This document shows, in pieces, positions 1 through 8,542 of a stretch of DNA of 64,000 nucleotides (positions are counted from its first letter, which is position 1; each line of letters begins with the position of its first letter). The translations under genes were made by a program, and so were the position numbers. The stretch lies in contig NZ_JAGSIE010000012.1 of assembly GCF_018138385.1 (NCBI RefSeq), positions 28,449 through 92,448 of the forward strand, in the 5' to 3' direction. The DNA comes from Allobacillus saliphilus (lineage in GTDB: Bacteria; Bacillota; Bacilli; Bacillales; Alkalibacillaceae). The notes under the pieces are model-generated. The model had not been told where the DNA came from. It did not search any database and saw only the letters and a list, made by a program, of their open reading frames with translations.

Positions 1-120
1 GATTTACCACTCTTAAAGATTGATCGGATGAAAATAGTTACTTATCAACTAAAATTATCGGTTTGTCCGTGTATGAAGTGGGGAACTGGTTACAGAATAT
101 GCTTGAAAGGAGAATATCAC

Positions 121-1557
121 TTGAATGCAGTAGAAGACGTACTTAATGATATTATTGGTTTTGGAAACACAATTTTTTGGGATTATATTTTAATCTACTT
201 ACTTATAGGTGCGGGTCTTTATTTCACCCTAGGAACTAAATTTGTTCAGTTCCGCTTATTTGGCAATATGTTTAAGGTTATTACGGAGGAGGCCGTTGAA
301 CAAAGTGGACGGCGGGGAATTAACGCTTTCCAAGCTTTCAGTATCACGATCGCTTCCAGGGTCGGGACAGGTAACCTGGCAGGTGTTGCACTTGCGGTTG
401 CCATCGGTGGTCCAGGGGCTGTTTTTTGGATGTGGATGGTTGCGTTAGTCGGAATGGCAACAGCATTCATTGAAAGTACACTGGCACAAGCATATAAAAT
501 TCCTGATAAAGACGGATTTCGTGGAGGGCCAGCTTATTATATGCAAATGGCTCTTGGTCAGAGATGGATGGGTGTATTATTTTCCATCTTAATCATTATC
601 ACTTTCGGATTAATCTTTAACTCAGTACAAGCGAATACAATTTCGCAAGCTGTTGATCAAGCCTTTAACATTGATCCAATGTGGACAGGATTCGTTCTCG
701 TTGCGTTAGCTGGTATAGTTATTTTCGGAGGAATAAAACGGATTGCAACCGTTGCAGGGGCAATTGTTCCGTTCATGGCATTTATTTATATACTGGTTGC
801 CCTATACGTAGTGATCACGAACATAACAGAAGTACCTGCCGTATTCTCACTAATTTTTAAAGATGCATTTGGATTAGAGCAAGCCTTTGGTGGTGGTGCC
901 GGAGCTGCAATCATGTATGGAATTCGTAGAGGTCTATTCTCTAACGAAGCAGGTATGGGTAGTGCACCAAACGCAGCGGCAACAGTTGGTGTCAGCCATC
1001 CTGCAAAGCAAGGTTTAGTTCAATCTTTAGCTGTATTTTTCGATACAATTGTTATTTGTAGTTTTACGGCATTTATCGTTATCCTTTACGATAATTTCTA
1101 TGGCGCTTCAGAAGATGGTATTCAATTGACACAGGTAGCACTTGATGCTCATATCGGGGCATTCGGTTCCATTTTCTTGGCAATCATCATCTTTTTCTTT
1201 GCCTTCAGTTCATTAGTTGGGAACTACTATTATGGTGAAACGAATATCGCATTTCTTAAAAACAATCCGATCATGTTAAATATTTATCGTGTCATCGTTT
1301 TAGGAATGATCATGTTTGGTTCCTTGGCTTCTGTACAAATCGTATGGAATATGGCTGACTTGTTTATGGCGTTAATGGCAGTTGTTAACTTAATCGCTAT
1401 TTTATTATTGGGAAGAGTTGCTTTCCGAATCTTACAAGATTATGTTGATCAGAAGAAAGAAGGAATCGATCCACAATTCCACTACTCTCGTATCAAAGGA
1501 TTAAAGAATGTAGAGTGGTGGGGAATGCAAGATGAAAAAAATCAACCTCCAAAATAG
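121..1557 (+). CDS. alanine/glycine:cation symporter (AGCS family)
   Basis: Membrane protein that should import alanine or glycine together with Na+ or H+. About ten hydrophobic segments are visible, and the N-terminal pattern LYFTLGTKFVQ, GTGNLAGVA, GGPGAVFWMW and GMGSAPNAAAT match the AGCS (sodium:alanine symporter) family. Length 478 aa is normal. The frame is open back to an ATG at 28, but the extra N-terminus is not family-like; the TTG at 121 is preceded by AAAGGAG at 106-112 and gives the expected start. Substrate preference cannot be read from the sequence. It ends just before a 52-nt tandem hairpin array, so its 3' untranslated region may include that array. Confidence 0.9.
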   Translation: MNAVEDVLNDIIGFGNTIFWDYILIYLLIGAGLYFTLGTKFVQFRLFGNMFKVITEEAVEQSGRRGINAFQAFSITIASRVGTGNLAGVALAVAIGGPGAVFWMWMVALVGMATAFIESTLAQAYKIPDKDGFRGGPAYYMQMALGQRWMGVLFSILIIITFGLIFNSVQANTISQAVDQAFNIDPMWTGFVLVALAGIVIFGGIKRIATVAGAIVPFMAFIYILVALYVVITNITEVPAVFSLIFKDAFGLEQAFGGGAGAAIMYGIRRGLFSNEAGMGSAPNAAATVGVSHPAKQGLVQSLAVFFDTIVICSFTAFIVILYDNFYGASEDGIQLTQVALDAHIGAFGSIFLAIIIFFFAFSSLVGNYYYGETNIAFLKNNPIMLNIYRVIVLGMIMFGSLASVQIVWNMADLFMALMAVVNLIAILLLGRVAFRILQDYVDQKKEGIDPQFHYSRIKGLKNVEWWGMQDEKNQPPK

Positions 1558-1595
1558 GTCTCAACGCCGTTTTCGGCAATTGAGCAATCCATTAG

Positions 1596-1880
1596 GTCAT
1601 CGAGAACAAATCTCGATGACCTTTTCATTTCCTGGGCAGCCCATTCGGTCGTCGAGAGTGTGTCTCGATGACTTTTTGAACATTCAAGCATCACATTTTG
1701 TCGTCGAGAATGTGTCTCGATGACCTTTTCACCACCCAAGCAGTGCATTTTGTCTTTGAGAACGCATCTCGATGACCTTTTCACCATCCAAGCAGTGCAT
1801 TTTGTCGTTGAGAACGCATCTCGAAGACCTTTTCACCATCCAAGCAGTACATTTTGTCGTCGAGAATGTATCTCGATGAC
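1596..1880. repeat. six-unit tandem array of hairpins, exact 52-nt period
   Basis: Six 25-nt imperfect palindromes start at 1596, 1648, 1700, 1752, 1804 and 1856, each exactly 52 nt after the last. Consensus arms are GTCGTCGAGA and TCTCGATGAC around a 5-nt loop. The 27-nt linkers are related to each other (CTTTTCACCATCCAAGCAGT type) in units 3-5 and more diverged in units 1-2. No reading frame is preserved because 52 is not a multiple of three. The function is unknown; the hairpins followed by a short T run could stop or stabilise transcripts. Confidence 0.9.
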
Positions 1881-1974
1881 ATTTTCGTCAAAGAAAGTTA
1901 ACGGTAACTCCTTTATCTTAAAAATGATAGATCGAATTTAATGACACATATATCGGTTCCATTCAAAGTTTACA

Positions 1975-2012
1975 TTAAAAAATCAGCCGAGCTTTATGCA
2001 GTTCGGCTGATT
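1975..2012 (-). terminator. terminator of the HxlR regulator gene
   Basis: Inverted repeat AATCAGCCGA / TTCGGCTGATT (1981-2012). On the minus strand it is followed by TTTTTT (1975-1980), directly after the regulator stop codon. Confidence 0.85.
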
Positions 2013-2021
2013 AGTTTAATT

Positions 2022-2327
2022 TTACAACCATTCTTCTGCCCACTCTTGTGTACAACGAATGACTGGTTCCATTGCTTTTCCTTTATCTGTTAACGTATAT
2101 TCGACACGTACAGGTGTTTCGTCATAAACTTTACGCTGAACGATTCCTTCTTTTTCTAGTTCTTTCAAGCGTTCAGACAATACTCTACCACTTATGCCAA
2201 TCGAGGATTCGAATTCGCAAAAGCGTTTTGGGCTCTCAAGGAGTTGATAAATGATTAATGTAACCCAACGTTTCCCCATCAATGTTAATGCTTTTTCAAC
2301 TTTATCGCATACGGCTGAATCTGCCAT
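2022..2327 (-). CDS. HxlR-family (YodB/CatR-like) transcriptional regulator
   Basis: Winged-helix DNA-binding protein of 101 aa. The body (KALTLMGKRWVTLII, LSERLKELEKEGIVQRKVY, YTLTDKGKAM) is typical of HxlR/DUF24 regulators. A cysteine at residue 7 (MADSAVCD) sits where the redox-sensing cysteine of YodB, CatR and HypR lies, so a thiol- or quinone-responsive repressor is a reasonable inference. The ATG at 2327 is chosen because GAGGTGATT lies just upstream; the longer frame to 2399 lacks a ribosome binding site. It is divergent from the YceI-family gene at 2462, and AGTATAC motifs near both promoters are candidate operators. It probably controls itself and yceI. Confidence 0.85.
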   Translation of the reverse strand: MADSAVCDKVEKALTLMGKRWVTLIIYQLLESPKRFCEFESSIGISGRVLSERLKELEKEGIVQRKVYDETPVRVEYTLTDKGKAMEPVIRCTQEWAEEWL

Positions 2328-2347
2328 GAAAATCACCTCTTTTTTAT

Positions 2348-2419
2348 AGTATACAAAATATAAGTAAAAAAATAAACTAAACAAACTTACTTGACGCAAG
2401 TGTATATCTAAAGTATACT
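2348..2419. promoter_or_regulatory. divergent regulatory region: yceI promoter and AGTATAC operators
   Basis: For the plus-strand gene there is a near-ideal promoter: TTGACG at 2391-2396, 17-nt spacer, TATACT at 2414-2419. The palindrome AGTATACT (2412-2419) covers the -10 box. A second AGTATAC is at 2348-2354 near the regulator start, and ACTTG-ACG-CAAGT (2389-2401) overlaps the -35 box. Binding by the adjacent HxlR protein is inferred from position. Confidence 0.7.
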
Positions 2420-2461
2420 AACTTACATAAAGTAATTAAATAATTTTTAGGAGGAATAAAT

Positions 2462-2989
2462 ATGTCAAACATTTTATTAGATCAACCGCATAGTTCCATT
2501 AACTTTCAGGTGAAACACATGATGGTATCAAAAGCGAAAGGTGAATTCAGAGACTTCGATATTCAAGTTGATGGTGATATTAACGACTTAGAAAATATAA
2601 GTATTGAAGCAGTCATTCAAACAGATTCAATTGATACGAGTCAGGCTGATCGTGATGCACATTTAAAATCAGAAGATTTCTTTGATGCAGAAACTTATCC
2701 GACGATTAAATTTGTAAGTAAATCCATGAAAAAAGTAAGTGGAGATACGTACGAGCTAACTGGTGATGTGACAATGAAAGGTGTTACAAACGAAGAAACT
2801 TTCACTGTAAACTTCAACGGTCAAGGAAAAGAACCAATGCAAGGTAATACAATTGCTGGTTTCGATTTCACTGGTACGATCAACCGTGAAGCTTATGGCT
2901 TGAGCTGGAACGCAGCACTTGAAACAGGTGGCGTACTAGTTGGTAAAGATGTTAAAGTAAATGGCGAAATTGAGTTAATCATCAAATAA
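2462..2989 (+). CDS. YceI-family protein
   Basis: YceI-family protein of 175 aa, a lipocalin-like beta barrel that binds polyisoprenoid-type lipids in characterised members. Family features visible are the start with HSSINFQVKHMM, the block DAETYPTIKFVSKS, and the C-terminal NREAYGLSWN. It has no signal peptide, so it should be cytosolic, as in other Firmicutes relatives. AGGAGG precedes the ATG. It is divergent from a thiol-type HxlR regulator, which suggests induction by an electrophile, quinone or oxidant. The ligand is unknown. A strong terminator follows. Confidence 0.9.
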   Translation: MSNILLDQPHSSINFQVKHMMVSKAKGEFRDFDIQVDGDINDLENISIEAVIQTDSIDTSQADRDAHLKSEDFFDAETYPTIKFVSKSMKKVSGDTYELTGDVTMKGVTNEETFTVNFNGQGKEPMQGNTIAGFDFTGTINREAYGLSWNAALETGGVLVGKDVKVNGEIELIIK

Positions 2990-3006
2990 ACGAAGATAAA
3001 ACAAAT

Positions 3007-3046
3007 CCCAGATTGAGAAAAGTTATTTTCCAATCTGGGTTTTTTT
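3007..3046 (+). terminator. terminator after yceI
   Basis: CCCAGATTG / CAATCTGGG arms (3007-3015, 3031-3039), with inner AAAA/TTTT pairing, followed by a run of T. Confidence 0.9.
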
Positions 3047-3076
3047 ATATGTCATTCTTTTCATTCAATCAAAGAG

Positions 3077-4006
3077 CTAACGTAATCCCTTTTCTTCCAA
3101 TATCTCAATTAATAAATCCGGCCGGTCTGTGATGATTCCATCTACACCTGCATCAACCATTTGCCTCATCGTTAATTCATCATTAATCGTCCAATAATGA
3201 ATATCCATTCCAAGTCTTCTAGCTCCATCCATCATTTCTTTTGTAAAGAAATTGAAGTATTTATTTGCTCGTGGAAGTTGGATTACATCACCTGTTGGTT
3301 GAAATAGGTTACGTAAAAAGAATTTATGTGCAATCGTAAAGTTAAATACTACTTCTCGGCCAGTTCCAAGAGCTACCTGCCCTTTAGCTAAGGCATCAAA
3401 CCGATTAATGATCTTTTGATTGAACGACGAAACCATCACTTGATCATGCATTTCATATTCTTCAATAATAGCCCAAAGCTTTTCAACAATTTCTTGGTGA
3501 ACTTCAGCAGGGTTTGTATGTTTGACCTCAAGCATATAATTCATCTCCGGATAGCGTTCAAATACTTCGCGAAGCGTCGGTTTGTAAACACCGATCCCTT
3601 TGAATGCATACTCTCCCTCTGTATTTTGAAAATGATAACCAGCATCTAACGCTAAAAATTCTTCTAATGTATAATCTGCAACATATCCTGTGCCATCTGT
3701 CGTTCTGTCAACTGTAGGATCATGAGCGAGAACGATTTCACCATCTTTTGTGATGTGCAAGTCGACTTCAATCATATCGACACCCATTTCAGAAGACATT
3801 TTAATAGCGGTCATCGTATTGCCAGGAGCGATTTGATCACCTGCTCTGTGAGCAATAACCATTGGCCCTCCACGTTCATCATTTTTAAAAAAAGGATGCT
3901 GATCAATCGGTTTTACGGGTAAATAATTTAATGCAATAAAAACGACTACAACACCCAATAGTATGAGCGAAAATTTATTTAATCTGATTTTCGTCTGCTG
4001 TTTCAT
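3077..4006 (-). CDS. membrane-anchored glycerophosphodiester phosphodiesterase
   Basis: GDPD-family enzyme of 309 aa that hydrolyses glycerophosphodiesters to glycerol-3-phosphate and an alcohol. One N-terminal membrane segment (FSLILLGVVVVFIALNYL) should hold the catalytic TIM barrel outside the cell. Motifs seen are VIAHRAG, MIEVDLHITKDGEIVLAHD with the metal-binding Glu/Asp, LEVKH, and the C-terminal WTIND and GIITDRP. Odd: the usual HRG...PENT element reads HRA...PGNT, so the conserved Glu of PENT is Gly. The ATG at 4006 has AAAGGTGG upstream; the GTG at 4018 overlaps that site and is rejected. Single-gene unit, convergent with yceI. Confidence 0.88.
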   Translation of the reverse strand: MKQQTKIRLNKFSLILLGVVVVFIALNYLPVKPIDQHPFFKNDERGGPMVIAHRAGDQIAPGNTMTAIKMSSEMGVDMIEVDLHITKDGEIVLAHDPTVDRTTDGTGYVADYTLEEFLALDAGYHFQNTEGEYAFKGIGVYKPTLREVFERYPEMNYMLEVKHTNPAEVHQEIVEKLWAIIEEYEMHDQVMVSSFNQKIINRFDALAKGQVALGTGREVVFNFTIAHKFFLRNLFQPTGDVIQLPRANKYFNFFTKEMMDGARRLGMDIHYWTINDELTMRQMVDAGVDGIITDRPDLLIEILEEKGLR

Positions 4007-4211
4007 CGTCAGTTCCACCTTTAGGTAATCAAAAAACTATACTTTATCCATACCTTTTAATGAAGGTCATATAACATCAAGATGATAACTTGTGAAATTG
4101 TTAACGTTTTGAAATAAAAGTTGTAGAAATATCTCTATAAAGAATTCTTTGCTGTTCTCGTGTAAATTATATCAGTTTTCTTTATAATAGAAATTAGAGG
4201 AGGTTATTGTT

Positions 4212-5588
4212 ATGCAGAATGAAGTAATTGAATATTTAAAGAAACATCGTGAAAAGCATTTAAGTGAACTGAAGGATTTTTTATCTATTCAAAGTATAAG
4301 TGCGTTGTCATCTCATAATGAAGATGTCAAAAAGGCAGCAGAATGGGTGAAGAAAGAATTAGGAAACATCGGCTTTGCTCACGCTGAAATTATGTCTACT
4401 GATGGCCATCCGGTTGTTTATGGTGAGTACATAAGCGATGTGAACGCTCCAACCGTACTTGTATATGGACATTATGATGTTCAACCTGTCGACCCTGTAG
4501 AATTATGGGATTCAGAACCATTTGACGCGACTATTCGTGATGATAAAATTTATGCCCGCGGTGCTACAGATGACAAAGGACAAGTATTCATGCATTTAAA
4601 GGTCATGGAAGCGATCTTGAAAACATCTGATAAAGCCCCTGTGAACTTCAAGGTACTGATTGAAGGAGAAGAAGAAGTCGGCAGTCCGAACTTACCGAAA
4701 TTTGCCCAAGAGAAAAAGGATCTGCTCGAAGCGGATTTAATTGTCGTATCTGATTCCGCACTCGTGGAAAGAGGTAAACCGACGATTACGTATGGCTTAA
4801 GAGGTCTAGCAGGTATTCAAATCGATGTGACAGGTGCGAAAAGTGACTTGCACTCAGGTGAATACGGTGGAGGCGTCGTCAATCCAATTCATGCACTTGT
4901 AAAAATTGTCGACAGCTTCCGAGATGAAAAAAATCGAATCCAAGTCGAAGGTTTCTATGACCGAGTTCCAGAATTATCTCAGGAAGAACGGGATGCACTT
5001 GCGTCTGTTCCATTTGATGAAGAAAAATTGAAAAATGAATTGAATGTTCCTGAGTTAGATGGTGAAGAAGGTTATAGCTATGTCGAGCGGACTTCTGTTC
5101 GACCGACACTTGAGGTAAACGGGATTTATGGTGGTTTCCAAGGTGAAGGCATCAAAACCGTTTTGCCGAATAAAGCTACCGCAAAAGTTACCTGTCGTCT
5201 AGTCCCTGACCAAGATCCAGATGAGATTGTCGAGTTATTGGCTAATCACGTAGAAAAACATACACCGAATGGAGTTCATGTAGACATTAAACCATTCGAT
5301 AAAGGAAAGCCGTATGTCACACCATTTGATCATCCGGTTATCAAAATGGCAGCAGAAGCTTATGAGAAAGTGTATCAAGCTGAAACGGCTTATATTCGAG
5401 GTGGCGGTTCAATTCCAATCGTAGCTGAGTTAGATGAAATTTTAAACGTACCCGTTGTGTTAATGGGCTTCGGCTTACCAGATGAGAACTTACATGCTCC
5501 AAATGAGCATTTAAACCTTGAGAATTTCGATAAAGGTATGGAGACATTGGCCCATTATTATTATATGTTAAACGATTATAAAGGTTAA
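4212..5588 (+). CDS. M20-family dipeptidase
   Basis: Metallopeptidase of the M20 family, 458 aa, most like the CNDP/ArgE-type enzymes annotated as dipeptidase. It should release amino acids from dipeptides in the cytosol. Metal-site motifs are visible: VYGHYDVQP (His, Asp), ARGATDDKGQ (bridging Asp), EGEEEVGS (catalytic and metal Glu) and RGGGSIPI near the C-terminus; the insert with DLHSGEYGG is the dimerisation domain. No signal peptide. GAGGAGG lies 8 nt before the ATG, and a TATAAT box is at 4183-4188. Monocistronic, with a 14-bp-stem terminator behind it. Confidence 0.92.
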   Translation: MQNEVIEYLKKHREKHLSELKDFLSIQSISALSSHNEDVKKAAEWVKKELGNIGFAHAEIMSTDGHPVVYGEYISDVNAPTVLVYGHYDVQPVDPVELWDSEPFDATIRDDKIYARGATDDKGQVFMHLKVMEAILKTSDKAPVNFKVLIEGEEEVGSPNLPKFAQEKKDLLEADLIVVSDSALVERGKPTITYGLRGLAGIQIDVTGAKSDLHSGEYGGGVVNPIHALVKIVDSFRDEKNRIQVEGFYDRVPELSQEERDALASVPFDEEKLKNELNVPELDGEEGYSYVERTSVRPTLEVNGIYGGFQGEGIKTVLPNKATAKVTCRLVPDQDPDEIVELLANHVEKHTPNGVHVDIKPFDKGKPYVTPFDHPVIKMAAEAYEKVYQAETAYIRGGGSIPIVAELDEILNVPVVLMGFGLPDENLHAPNEHLNLENFDKGMETLAHYYYMLNDYKG

Positions 5589-5603
5589 TATTTAGCTCTA
5601 ATG

Positions 5604-5643
5604 AAAACCGTGCGGCAAATTTGATGCTGTGCGGTTTTTTAAT
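5604..5643 (+). terminator. terminator after the M20 dipeptidase
   Basis: A 14-bp stem with three G-T wobbles (5604-5617 with 5624-5637), 6-nt loop, then TTTTTT. Confidence 0.9.
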
Positions 5644-5685
5644 TTTTGAGAAGAGCGAGTAACTAAAAGTAAGCTCTAAGTATGC

Positions 5686-5893
5686 CTATACCCCCGAGCG
5701 GGCAGAAAATAAAGCTAAAAAGTCTTATAGGAGCGCTCTATACCCCCGAACGACCAAAAAATAAAGCTGAAAAGTCTTATAGGAGCACTCTATACCCCCG
5801 AGCGGGCAGAAAATAAAGCTAAAAAGTCCTATAGGAGCGTCCTATACTCCCGAGTGACCAGAAAAATAAACTGAACAGTCTTATACATGCAAT
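5686..5893. repeat. four-unit tandem array, 52-nt period with 104-nt higher order
   Basis: Units begin with CTATACCCCCGA or a variant at 5686, 5738, 5790 and 5842, exactly 52 nt apart. Units 1 and 3 share GAGCGGGCAG plus GCTAAAAAGTC; units 2 and 4 share CGACCA or TGACCA plus CTGAA-AGTC, so the array looks like a duplicated dimer. The junction between units 1 and 2 is the near-palindrome TATAGGAGCGCTCTATA (5726-5742). The sequence is unrelated to the array at 1596-1880, yet the period is the same. No frame is kept. Unit 4 is the most decayed. Confidence 0.88.
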
Positions 5894-5911
5894 CTGGCCC
5901 CTGTGCTAATG

Positions 5912-5946
5912 ATATGTCTTCAATAATTCAGAGGCATATTTTTTTT
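5912..5946 (+). terminator. terminator-like hairpin before the CAP-domain gene
   Basis: ATATGTCTT (5912-5920) pairs with GAGGCATAT (5931-5939), followed by eight T. It would end any transcript crossing the repeat array. Confidence 0.7.
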
Positions 5947-5989
5947 GCGGTCACAAAAACTAACGACATCTGAAGGAGGGAGTATATTA

Positions 5990-6700
5990 GTGAAAAAGGT
6001 AACAGTAATTTTGTTCGCAATTATTCTTTTTTGTGTCGGTTGTGGACAAGAAGAGGAAAGTATTGATTTTAAATTTGAACCAGATCCGGTTAGCTTTGGA
6101 GGAAATGGTGACGAAGTAAGACCACGACAAAATCGGTGGGCGAATGATGGCGATTCAAACTCGATTCAAAATCCTGAATATTCGATAGGAACGAAGAAAC
6201 GCGAACGTACGAACGGAAGGAACCGACGTGGATTTGAATCAGAAACCGATCCGCGTCCAGGTATTGGTTCACCTGAAAAGCGAGACGGAGATTCCATTAA
6301 AACGCAATCACAGCTAGATGATTTGCTGGAAGAAGTTGTTGAGTTAACGAACCGTGAAAGAGAAGTAAATGGATTACCGACTTTGAAAATCGACCCCGAA
6401 TTACAAGATGTTGCCCAAGAGAAGTCTGCTGATATGGCTGATCTAAATTATTTTAGTCATGAATCGCCGACCTATGGTTCACCTTTTGATATGTTAAATG
6501 AATTTGGGATTGATTACGAAGTGGCAGCTGAAAATATTGCAGCGGGATTTTTTGATCCTGAAGATGTCGTGAATGGTTGGATGAAAAGTGAAGGCCATCG
6601 AGAAAATATCTTAAATCAAAATGTTACCCACATAGGGGTCGGCTTTGAAGAGGGTGGAGAAATGGGGACTTATTGGACGCAATTGTTCATTGCGAAATAA
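5990..6700 (+). CDS. CAP/SCP-domain lipoprotein (YkwD-like)
   Basis: Predicted lipoprotein of 236 aa: charged start, hydrophobic stretch VTVILFAIILF, then a CVGC lipobox with modified Cys18. Residues 20-110 are a polar, low-complexity linker. The C-terminal ~125 residues form a CAP (SCP/PR1) domain: ELTNREREVNGLPTLKID, SADMADLNYFSHESP, AAENIAAGF, WMKSEGHRENILN and YWTQLFI, with the expected His and Glu residues. Bacterial CAP proteins of this type occur on the spore or cell surface; the biochemical role is open. The start is the GTG at 5990, 10 nt after GGAGGG; the upstream frame to 5945 runs into a terminator. Confidence 0.88.
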   Translation: MKKVTVILFAIILFCVGCGQEEESIDFKFEPDPVSFGGNGDEVRPRQNRWANDGDSNSIQNPEYSIGTKKRERTNGRNRRGFESETDPRPGIGSPEKRDGDSIKTQSQLDDLLEEVVELTNREREVNGLPTLKIDPELQDVAQEKSADMADLNYFSHESPTYGSPFDMLNEFGIDYEVAAENIAAGFFDPEDVVNGWMKSEGHRENILNQNVTHIGVGFEEGGEMGTYWTQLFIAK

Positions 6701-6741
6701 GTAAGAAGCTCTTCACATTATAATAGTATTAATTTTCCGAA

Positions 6742-6771
6742 TTGACTGTTAATGATTCTCTTTTATATAAT
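6742..6771 (+). promoter_or_regulatory. promoter of the PucR-type regulator
   Basis: TTGACT at 6742-6747, 18-nt spacer, TATAAT at 6766-6771, about 36 nt before the start codon. Confidence 0.65.
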
Positions 6772-6807
6772 GAAGAATAGAAGAGGAATCAAAAGTGGGT
6801 GAGGAAA

Positions 6808-8526
6808 ATGGGACTCAGGCTGGAAGAATTAATGAATATTCCTTCTTTACAGGATGTTCACGTCATAACGGGTGAATCTTTATTGGAAACTAAAAAGGTG
6901 GAATGGGTTTCCATTGTTGAGTTGCCGGTTCAGAACTTTATTCGTAAGCATGAACTCGTTCTATCGGCGGCCACCAATTTTAATCAAGATCCTAATTCGA
7001 GTTATCAATTTGTAAGCGATATCATTCAATCTGGTGCGACGGCTCTTGCAATTGCAACTGACAATAGGATAGAAACCATACCCCAAAGAATCATTGACTT
7101 GGCTAATGAGAATCATTTCATCCTTTTGTTATTGAACTGGAAGACCAATTTTTCCGACATTGTACAGGAATCACTGCAAGCCATTAATGAAAATAATGAA
7201 AAACGGAGAAAAAAGACAGAGCATCTACGCATTCGATTGATGGATCAAGTACTGAATAACAGCTCGTTAGAAACATTAATGGAAATATTATATAAAGAAA
7301 TCAATATTCCTGTCGCGATCAGTGATGAGGAGAAACAAATTCGAGCGAATTATGATTTCGATCAAGAGATTATCGATGCCATTAATCAGTTTAATGATCT
7401 TCCGGTTCATTTGATGGAATCACCAGTAGTACCATCAAGTGACCACCCATTGTATCAGCATATTAATCAATATGTAGTAGGAGATCAAACGTGTTATGAA
7501 TTGACAATCTTTTCGAACCATAAAAAACAAGGGTATTTATTATTTATGCCTGATAGTCCGGATGAGTTGGATTGGTTTGTCATGCATGCGTTAGAGCATG
7601 GGCTTACAGCTTGTGCGTTATATTTTTTAACGGAAAATGCAATTGAAATGACAGAGATTCGATTGAAAGATAATTTTGTTATGCAGCTGGCCAAAGACAT
7701 CGAACATATTGATGCAAAAGTTTTATCAAAAGGAAGCCTGCTCGGATACGATTTATCCTTACAATACGCTTGTATTGTAGGCGATTTTACGACAGATCAT
7801 TACCCAGAAACTTTACGATATGAAGAGAAAGACCAACCAGGACACTCTTCTTTGCATAGTTTGAACTACTATATACAAAAAGAAATAACGTATGCAGAAC
7901 AGCAATTAAATCGACGAACGATGTCATCATTTGAAGAAGGAGAAGTCGTTATCTTCTTGGAAATCGATGAAGAAGGTCACCAAAAGACCATCAGTCACTT
8001 TCTTGATATGATTGAACGACGCTTACATGACCAGCTGGCGGGCATTACTTTCGCTTGGGGTATAGGCATTCATAATCAAGGGTTGCAATCTTTTTTCAAA
8101 AGCTATCAAGAAGCAAGAACAGCACTTGATCTTCATGTAGAACAATCGACCTTTGGTGGTAGAACGTTTTTTGAAGAAACGAAGTTAAACCGGTTGTTAT
8201 TAAGTATAGAAGGAACGGATGCATTAATAACAATCGTCAATGACACTATACGGCCACTGTTAGACTATGATCGTAAAAAGAAATCAGATTTGATTCACAC
8301 GTTCATGACATACCAAACATTTAAAGGAAACGTTAGTCAAACGGCTAGGGCATTGTTTTTACATCGCCAAACATTGTTGTATCGATTAAAAAGAATTGAA
8401 AGTTTGACGGGATTGACACTCGTTGATTCTGATGATTCATTTTTATTGGAAATGAGTATCCGATTATGGCAGCTAAAAAATGGTGAATGGAATGAAACAG
8501 AGGTAAGAAGCTCAACTGACATTTAA
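6808..8526 (+). CDS. PucR-family transcriptional regulator
   Basis: Regulator of 572 aa with the full PucR layout: N-terminal PucR sensor domain (LEELMNIPSLQDVHVITG onward, about 1-130), central GGDEF-like/CdaR region, and C-terminal HTH_30 (GNVSQTARALFLHRQTLLYRLKRIE). PucR-type proteins activate or repress catabolic genes for purines, amines or compatible solutes in response to a metabolite. The start is not certain: GTG 6799 and ATG 6808 are in the same frame, and the latter fits the family start. A terminator separates it from the DoeA-like/PLP operon downstream, which is its most likely target by position. Confidence 0.88.
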   Translation: MGLRLEELMNIPSLQDVHVITGESLLETKKVEWVSIVELPVQNFIRKHELVLSAATNFNQDPNSSYQFVSDIIQSGATALAIATDNRIETIPQRIIDLANENHFILLLLNWKTNFSDIVQESLQAINENNEKRRKKTEHLRIRLMDQVLNNSSLETLMEILYKEINIPVAISDEEKQIRANYDFDQEIIDAINQFNDLPVHLMESPVVPSSDHPLYQHINQYVVGDQTCYELTIFSNHKKQGYLLFMPDSPDELDWFVMHALEHGLTACALYFLTENAIEMTEIRLKDNFVMQLAKDIEHIDAKVLSKGSLLGYDLSLQYACIVGDFTTDHYPETLRYEEKDQPGHSSLHSLNYYIQKEITYAEQQLNRRTMSSFEEGEVVIFLEIDEEGHQKTISHFLDMIERRLHDQLAGITFAWGIGIHNQGLQSFFKSYQEARTALDLHVEQSTFGGRTFFEETKLNRLLLSIEGTDALITIVNDTIRPLLDYDRKKKSDLIHTFMTYQTFKGNVSQTARALFLHRQTLLYRLKRIESLTGLTLVDSDDSFLLEMSIRLWQLKNGEWNETEVRSSTDI

Positions 8527-8542
8527 TATGAAAAGGATTGAT

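Noticed and set aside
28..120. N-terminal extension of the alanine symporter from ATG 28
   Set aside because: Not family-like, and a good ribosome site precedes the TTG at 121.
1596..1880. CRISPR-like array (25-nt palindromic repeats with 27-nt spacers)
   Set aside because: The spacers are homologous to each other and no cas genes are present; this is a tandem repeat.
1532..1941. Several open frames across the hairpin array on both strands
   Set aside because: They arise from the repeat sequence, lack ribosome sites, and the 52-nt unit changes frame every copy.
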